Under the pieces are notes generated by a model, which had not been told where the DNA came from, searched no databases, and saw only the letters and a program-made list of their open reading frames with translations. This document shows positions 6,333-9,667 of a stretch of 9,667 nt of DNA, in pieces. This DNA is from Candidatus Bathyarchaeota archaeon (GTDB lineage: Archaea > Thermoproteota > Bathyarchaeia > Bathyarchaeales > UBA233): the NCBI GenBank assembly GCA_003661945.1, contig QMXC01000028.1:1-9667 (forward strand), read 5' to 3'. The position numbers and the translations under genes are program-made. Every line of letters starts with the position of its first letter. Position 1 is the first letter of the stretch.

Positions 6333-6732
6333 AACCGTTTGGGGTGTAACCTTCTACGTTTCGGACCTAAACCGGGCGAAGGAATTCTACGAAAAAACGT
6401 TGGGCTTGGAAAAGAAGTACGAGTTCCCCAGCTACGTAGGCTTCGAATGCGGCGGAGTAGAAATAGGGCTTATTCCAAAACCCGACAAGAAGCAGTGCAC
6501 CAACTATCCGCCGGACGTGGAGTTTCTTGTTGACAACGTAGAAGAATGTTATCGTAGGCTGAAAGCGAAAGGCGTAAAATTCGTTAAGGAACTCCACGAC
6601 GAACCTTGGGGTGGGAAACAAGCTGTTTTCCTTGACCCCGATGGAAATAGGCTTGAAATCGTTCAGATAGACTGGGAGAAATACTTCACGGTTTCAGCCA
6701 GCGGTGCGGCAAAGACGAAGGGCTCCCGATGA
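6325..6732 (+). CDS. VOC superfamily (glyoxalase/bleomycin-resistance/dioxygenase fold) protein
   Basis: A 135-residue single-domain VOC protein with the paired beta-alpha-beta-beta-beta modules. Module one runs from VTFYVSDLNRAKEFYEKTLGLE (split around 8-29) to GVEIGLI at 44-50. Module two runs from DVEFLVDNVEECYRRLKAKG (about 64-83) to FLDPDGNRLEIVQ at 102-114. VOC enzymes usually carry a His in the first strand of each module. Here those positions appear to be G7 and D64, leaving E111 and perhaps E46 as acidic ligands, so metal binding and classical glyoxalase I activity are doubtful. Specific function cannot be assigned. The start is a TTG with GGAG about ten bases upstream, overlapping the bud32 stop by eight bases; the ATGA at 6729-6732 joins its stop to the rdgB start. 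The residues after about 118 form a short polar tail. Its position inside a KEOPS and nucleotide-hygiene block may be chance co-transcription. Confidence 0.85.
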   Translation: MIKTVWGVTFYVSDLNRAKEFYEKTLGLEKKYEFPSYVGFECGGVEIGLIPKPDKKQCTNYPPDVEFLVDNVEECYRRLKAKGVKFVKELHDEPWGGKQAVFLDPDGNRLEIVQIDWEKYFTVSASGAAKTKGSR

Positions 6733-7322
6733 AAACAAAAACCCGGTTAAAAAGGAAACTCGTCTTCTTCGCCACAGCAAACGTTCACAAATTTAATGAG
6801 GCAAGAAGGATACTCGCCGAGTTTGGAATAGCCACAGTTATGATAAACATAAAAGGCGTGGAAATACAAGACACGGACATAGAACGCATAGCCAAAACTT
6901 CAGCCTTAGACGCTGCTAAAAAATGCAGCTTACCCCTATTCGTTGAAGACGCTGGACTGTTCATTAAAGCCCTAAACGGGTTTCCGGGACCGTACTCAAG
7001 CTACGTCTACAAAACATTGGGAACACGCGGCATCTTGAAACTTATGGAAAACGTGGAAGACAGAGCAGCGGAGTTTCGTTCGGTAGTCGCTTACTATGAG
7101 CCAGAAGGAGGGATGCTTAAGACTTTTCAAGGGAAAGCTGAGGGAAAAATCGCAGAGGAGCCGCGTGGAACTTCGGGCTTCGGTTTTGACCCCATTTTTC
7201 AACCTGTCGAAGCGGAAGGTGGAAGGACTTTTGCTGAGATGTCTACTGAAGAGAAGAACCGTTATTCTCATCGGGCTCGAGCTTTACGCAGCTTCGCCGA
7301 ATGGTTTCTTCACCGCGGGTAG
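6729..7322 (+). CDS. rdgB: XTP/dITP pyrophosphatase (RdgB/HAM1 family non-canonical purine NTPase)
   Basis: Hydrolyses XTP, ITP and their deoxy forms to monophosphates and pyrophosphate, keeping deaminated purines out of DNA and RNA. At 197 residues it is the normal family length. Motifs in order are FFATANVHKFNEA (13-25, phosphate-binding loop with N18, K21 and E24), FVEDAGLFI (71-79) with the acidic E73/D74 pair, GFPGPYSSYV (84-93), GFGFDPIF (150-157) with base-recognising F151 and D154, and EKNRYSHRARAL (175-186) with H181 and R182. The N-terminal KTKTRLKRK is a basic extension before the first strand. The ATG overlaps the VOC stop as ATGA, a classic coupling arrangement. HAM1 beside KEOPS or S15 genes is, to my knowledge, a recurring archaeal arrangement. 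It ends the first plus-strand block, since a promoter-like element follows. Confidence 0.95.
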   Translation: MKTKTRLKRKLVFFATANVHKFNEARRILAEFGIATVMINIKGVEIQDTDIERIAKTSALDAAKKCSLPLFVEDAGLFIKALNGFPGPYSSYVYKTLGTRGILKLMENVEDRAAEFRSVVAYYEPEGGMLKTFQGKAEGKIAEEPRGTSGFGFDPIFQPVEAEGGRTFAEMSTEEKNRYSHRARALRSFAEWFLHRG

Positions 7323-7332
7323 TCAACGAAGG

Positions 7333-7341
7333 TTTTAAATA
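7333..7341 (+). promoter_or_regulatory. TATA-box-like promoter element of rpsO block
   Basis: TTTTAAATA is close to the archaeal TATA consensus. It is centred about 51 bases before the rpsO TTG, which predicts a start near 7363 and a leader of about 25 bases. It lies in the 65-base gap after rdgB, so rpsO, the RecJ-like gene and pcc1 can be transcribed independently of the kae1 block. Confidence 0.62.
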
Positions 7342-7387
7342 GGTCGTTCCACTCGCTCTTACAGAGTTTAGATAAAAGGGATAAGGG

Positions 7388-7828
7388 TTGCCGAAGAAAG
7401 AGAAAGGAAAGTCCCATTCAACTCGTCCAGTTACAAAACGTCCGCCTAGCTGGTGCAGATACCAGCCTGAAGAAGTTGAAGCCTTGGTGATAAAACTGGC
7501 TAGGGAAGGGCATCCTCCGAGCATGATAGGAACAATCCTACGGGACCAGTACGCTATTCCGCTCGTAAAGCCGATAACTGGAAAATCAGTAACTCAGATA
7601 CTGAAAGAAGCGGGTTTAGCTCCATCTATTCCGGAAGACCTTGAAAACCTCATAATCAAAGCCACAAGGCTCTATGCACATCTGGAAAAGAACCGTAAAG
7701 ACCTACATAATAAGCGGGCGCTTCAGCTAGTTGAAGCGAAAATCCACAAGCTTTCAAGATATTATAAACGTAAGGGAATTCTACCGGAAAACTGGAAATA
7801 CAAGCCTAGAGTAGCATCGCTCGCTTAG
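7388..7828 (+). CDS. rpsO: Small ribosomal subunit protein uS15 (archaeal 30S S15)
   Basis: Component of the 30S platform that binds 16S rRNA helices 20-22 early in assembly. The 146 residues show the archaeal/eukaryotic architecture: a basic N-terminal tail (1-20), the S13/S15 N-terminal domain (about 20-75, with SWCRYQPEEVEALVIKLA and MIGTILRDQY at 46-55), then the four-helix S15 core (about 80-146). The core includes the rRNA-binding stretch DLHNKRALQLVEAKIHKLSR (105-124), YYKRKGILPENW (125-136) and a short tail. Bacterial S15 lacks the first 60 or so residues. The start is a TTG, preceded only by a weak AAGGG; the next residues PKKEKGKS match the expected basic tail, and no better start is present. 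The RecJ-like gene follows 18 bases after the stop. The order S15, RecJ/DHH, Pcc1 is one I recall as recurring in archaea, usually followed by ribosomal eS1. Confidence 0.97.
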   Translation: MPKKEKGKSHSTRPVTKRPPSWCRYQPEEVEALVIKLAREGHPPSMIGTILRDQYAIPLVKPITGKSVTQILKEAGLAPSIPEDLENLIIKATRLYAHLEKNRKDLHNKRALQLVEAKIHKLSRYYKRKGILPENWKYKPRVASLA

Positions 7829-7846
7829 GCGGGAAAACGGCGCAAA

Positions 7847-9337
7847 ATGTCCCCAGCCTCAGAAAACTTCGAAGCCTTTTTGAAACGTGCCTCGGAAGCC
7901 GCGGATTTCATCAGAGAAAAAGCCGGGAAAGGCTGCTTTTTTAACGTGATTTCCCATTATGACGCAGACGGATTAGCAGCAGCTGGAATAATTGGAAAAG
8001 CCCTTTTTAGGTTAGGAGCAAAGTTTCGCATTCGAATAAAACACTGGGTTGATGAAAAACTCGTGAAGGAGATATTGGATGAAAAGCCGGAGCTAACGAT
8101 TTTTACAGACTTAGGAAGCGGCTACCTAGACCTAATCGCAGAGAATCTCGCTGACCATCCAATGGCAATTTTGGACCACCATCAAATCGTTCAAGGCGAA
8201 AAACACGTAGAGGCAGAATTTATTCACGTGAACCCCCATCTCTTCGGCATAGATGGTTCCCGAGACATCAGCGGCTCCGGAGTAGCATATCTCGTGGCTA
8301 AGGCTTTAGACGAGGCGAACGTGGATTTGGCAGCCGTCGCAGTAGTAGGCGCGTTAGGCGACTTGCAGGACAAGTATGAAAAACGGAGACTCGGCGGCGT
8401 CAACGAGGTTATAGTGGAGGACGCTGTAAAAAGCGGCTGCCTAAAGGTTGAAACCGACCTTGTTTTCTTTGGAAGGGAAACCCGTCCCATCTACAAGGCA
8501 TTGGCAAGCACCACCAACCCGTTCATTCCCGACCTAAGCGGAAACGAGAGTAACTGCGTGGCTTTCCTAACGAAGCTGGAGCCAGCGATAAAGCTTAAAG
8601 AAGGAGAAAAATGGCGGGCGCTACGCGACCTAACAGAAGAGGAAAAAAGAACACTGTTTAACGCGTTAGCGGACTTCCTCGTTTCCAAAGGGTTACACTA
8701 TAAGGTTTCAAGCCTACGCGGACACGTTTACACACTGGTCAAGGAAGAAAACTGGACTCCGCTCAGAGATGGAAGAGAATTCGCAGTCCTACTTAACGCC
8801 ACGGGAAGACTGGACAAGCCGAGCCTCGGAGTAGCACTCTGTATGGGCGACAGAGGAATAGCTTTTGAAGAAGCATTAAAGGTTTTGGAAGACTACAGAC
8901 GTAGTTTGAGCACGTATCTGAGCCTAGCTTACGAGAAACCTGAAACCGTGGAGGAAAAGACAAACATCTACGTGGTTCACGGCGAAAACCGAATAAACGA
9001 AAACGTGATAGGCGCAGTCGCATCCATCCTATCCATGAACATGCCTAACCCGGAAAAGCCCATAATCGCCTACGCTTTTGTCGCAGAGGAAAACGTGGCT
9101 AAAATCTCCGCGAGAACAATCGATGAAGTTGTGATGAAGGGATTAAACCTAGGTGAAATCATGCAAACGGCTTCAGAAAAATTCGGCGGACGCGGCGGAG
9201 GACACGATATCGCCGCTGGAGCACAAGTTCCCATCGAAAACGTGGAGGAATTCCTAACGCTTGTGGATAAGCTCGTTGGAGAACAGTTGAGGAAAAATGA
9301 TGCTGGAAGCAAAAATAACCCTTCGATACTCGGATGA
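7847..9337 (+). CDS. RecJ-like single-stranded nuclease, DHH/DHHA1 family (GAN, GINS-associated nuclease-like)
   Basis: DHH-superfamily phosphoesterase of 496 residues, the length of archaeal RecJ homologues; in Thermococcales such a protein (GAN) binds the GINS replication complex. Manganese-binding DHH motifs are all present: SHYDADGLAA (36-45, D39 and D41), FTDLGSG (86-92, D88), LDHHQ (109-113) and GALGDLQD (168-175, D172). The C-terminal DHHA1 domain ends in GGRGGGHDIAAGA (447-459), the RNA/DNA-binding GGGH motif. An inserted region at about 200-330 has no obvious signature. Because the catalytic aspartates are intact, an active 5'-3' single-strand exonuclease is plausible, unlike the inactivated Cdc45-type relatives. 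The exact role (replication, repair, RNA decay) is not readable here. The ATG at 7847 follows rpsO closely with only a degenerate purine-rich upstream region. The last 38 bases overlap pcc1, and the tail after residue 482 is polar and probably disordered. Confidence 0.92.
   Translation: MSPASENFEAFLKRASEAADFIREKAGKGCFFNVISHYDADGLAAAGIIGKALFRLGAKFRIRIKHWVDEKLVKEILDEKPELTIFTDLGSGYLDLIAENLADHPMAILDHHQIVQGEKHVEAEFIHVNPHLFGIDGSRDISGSGVAYLVAKALDEANVDLAAVAVVGALGDLQDKYEKRRLGGVNEVIVEDAVKSGCLKVETDLVFFGRETRPIYKALASTTNPFIPDLSGNESNCVAFLTKLEPAIKLKEGEKWRALRDLTEEEKRTLFNALADFLVSKGLHYKVSSLRGHVYTLVKEENWTPLRDGREFAVLLNATGRLDKPSLGVALCMGDRGIAFEEALKVLEDYRRSLSTYLSLAYEKPETVEEKTNIYVVHGENRINENVIGAVASILSMNMPNPEKPIIAYAFVAEENVAKISARTIDEVVMKGLNLGEIMQTASEKFGGRGGGHDIAAGAQVPIENVEEFLTLVDKLVGEQLRKNDAGSKNNPSILG
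9289..9292 (+). promoter_or_regulatory. Shine-Dalgarno site for pcc1
   Basis: GAGG sits seven bases before the ATG at 9300 and only four before the ATG at 9297. The seven-base spacing is the same as at kae1, which favours the second ATG as the pcc1 start. The site lies inside the RecJ-like coding region. Confidence 0.45.
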
Positions 9338-9584
9338 AAAAACAGCTGAAGCCGTTGCGAAAGCAGTTTCTCCGGACAACATCGAAGCACCAAAAGGGCT
9401 CCATATACGCACATGGAGAGAAAACAGAACGGTTTTCACCGAAATCAGGCTCGGCGAAAACAAGCTTCTAACGTTTATTTCCACGATAGAAGACCTCCTA
9501 CGCAGCGTTTCAGTCGCAGAAAAAACCCTTTCAGCACTAAAAAGCTTCAATAAAGCCACGCTTGCTAAGAGTCGAATGCGCTAG
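9300..9584 (+). CDS. pcc1: KEOPS complex dimerisation subunit Pcc1
   Basis: Small KEOPS subunit (94 residues from the ATG at 9300, or 95 from the adjacent ATG at 9297) that forms a homodimer joining two KEOPS complexes and contacts Kae1. The Pcc1/CTAG fold is recognisable: a first strand EAKITLRYSD, a helix KTAEAVAKAVSPDN, then strands GLHIRTWREN, RTVFTEIRL and KLLTFISTIEDLLRSVSVAE, the last being the long helix typical of the family. There is no catalytic motif, as expected. The gene overlaps the end of the RecJ-like gene by 38 bases, so the two are very likely translated from one mRNA. It is separated from kae1 and bud32 by VOC, rdgB, rpsO and the RecJ-like gene. Cgi121, the fourth core subunit, is not in the window. 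Confidence 0.88.
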   Translation: MLEAKITLRYSDEKTAEAVAKAVSPDNIEAPKGLHIRTWRENRTVFTEIRLGENKLLTFISTIEDLLRSVSVAEKTLSALKSFNKATLAKSRMR

Positions 9585-9612
9585 TTGTTTGGTGATTGGT
9601 AGATTCATAAAC

Positions 9613-9619
9613 TTAAATA
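9613..9619 (+). promoter_or_regulatory. TATA-box-like element for a gene starting at or beyond the window end
   Basis: TTAAATA closely resembles the rpsO promoter box and lies about 30 bases after pcc1. It predicts transcription from near 9642. No convincing start codon follows inside the window, so the gene it serves would begin at or just past base 9667. By archaeal gene-order habit this might be ribosomal protein eS1 (S3Ae), which is a guess. The remainder of 9585-9667 holds nothing else I can support. Confidence 0.5.
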
Positions 9620-9667
9620 GTGCAGTTTCTTCTAAACTCTAAAGAAAACGAAAAAAGCTCCGAGCCA

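Noticed and set aside
9254..9559. Minus-strand open frame of 101 codons over the RecJ-like end and pcc1
   Set aside because: Antisense to two recognised genes, with no ribosome-binding site or homology I can see.
9620..9667. GTG at 9620 as the start of a further gene reading into the window end
   Set aside because: The frame is open to the edge, but the codon overlaps the TATA-like box and would precede the predicted transcript start; the 16 codons show no recognisable family.
1..9667. CRISPR array, tRNA or rRNA gene, insertion sequence or defence/toxin-antitoxin system
   Set aside because: No regularly spaced repeats, no tRNA-like cloverleaf segments, no transposase motifs and no terminal inverted repeats were seen; nearly all the sequence is taken up by recognised housekeeping genes.

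Overview
This window is a gene-dense stretch of archaeal chromosome carrying almost only housekeeping genes. The archaeal assignment rests on gene content: separate Kae1, Bud32 and Pcc1 KEOPS genes, an archaeal-type uS15 with an N-terminal extension, a GAN-like RecJ/DHH protein, a DUF4152 protein and a TFE-beta/RPC34-like iron-sulfur winged-helix protein. TATA-like boxes sit where archaeal promoters should be, one spaced for a leaderless transcript, and TTG start codons are frequent. A TACK-type lineage such as Bathyarchaeia is a reasonable guess from overall protein flavour and the unfused Kae1 and Bud32, but the sequence alone does not prove it.

Layout. Positions 1-1106 (+) hold the 3' part of a MurG-like GT-B glycosyltransferase whose start lies before the window. 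Next come nadC (1160-2047, +), with a promoter that suggests leaderless transcription, and a CPBP-family membrane protease (about 2067-2735, +). A minus-strand block follows, transcribed from about 4540 down to 2791: a TFE-beta-like transcription factor, the 23S rRNA 2'-O-methyltransferase RlmE and a DUF4152 protein. Divergently from it runs a tightly packed plus-strand block: kae1, bud32, a VOC/glyoxalase-fold protein and the RdgB/HAM1 house-cleaning NTPase, each overlapping the next by 4 to 19 bases. A fresh TATA box at about 7333 then starts a second plus-strand block of rpsO (uS15), a RecJ-like DHH nuclease and pcc1. The window closes with another TATA-like box, which probably serves a gene beginning just beyond the end.

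How the genes fit together. Three of the four core KEOPS subunits (Kae1 catalytic, Bud32 kinase/ATPase, Pcc1 dimerisation) lie within about 5 kb; Cgi121 is not here. They make t6A at position 37 of ANN-decoding tRNAs. With RlmE and uS15 they give the region a translation theme. RdgB (nucleotide-pool cleaning) and the GAN-like protein (replication/repair) add genome maintenance, and TFE-beta adds transcription initiation.

I found no mobile element, CRISPR array, tRNA or rRNA gene, and no convincing undescribed system. The points most worth a second look are the TFE-beta candidate with its exact RPC34-type cysteine spacing, the DUF4152 protein co-transcribed with RlmE, and a metal-ligand-poor VOC protein inserted between bud32 and rdgB. 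No gap between genes reaches 300 bases.
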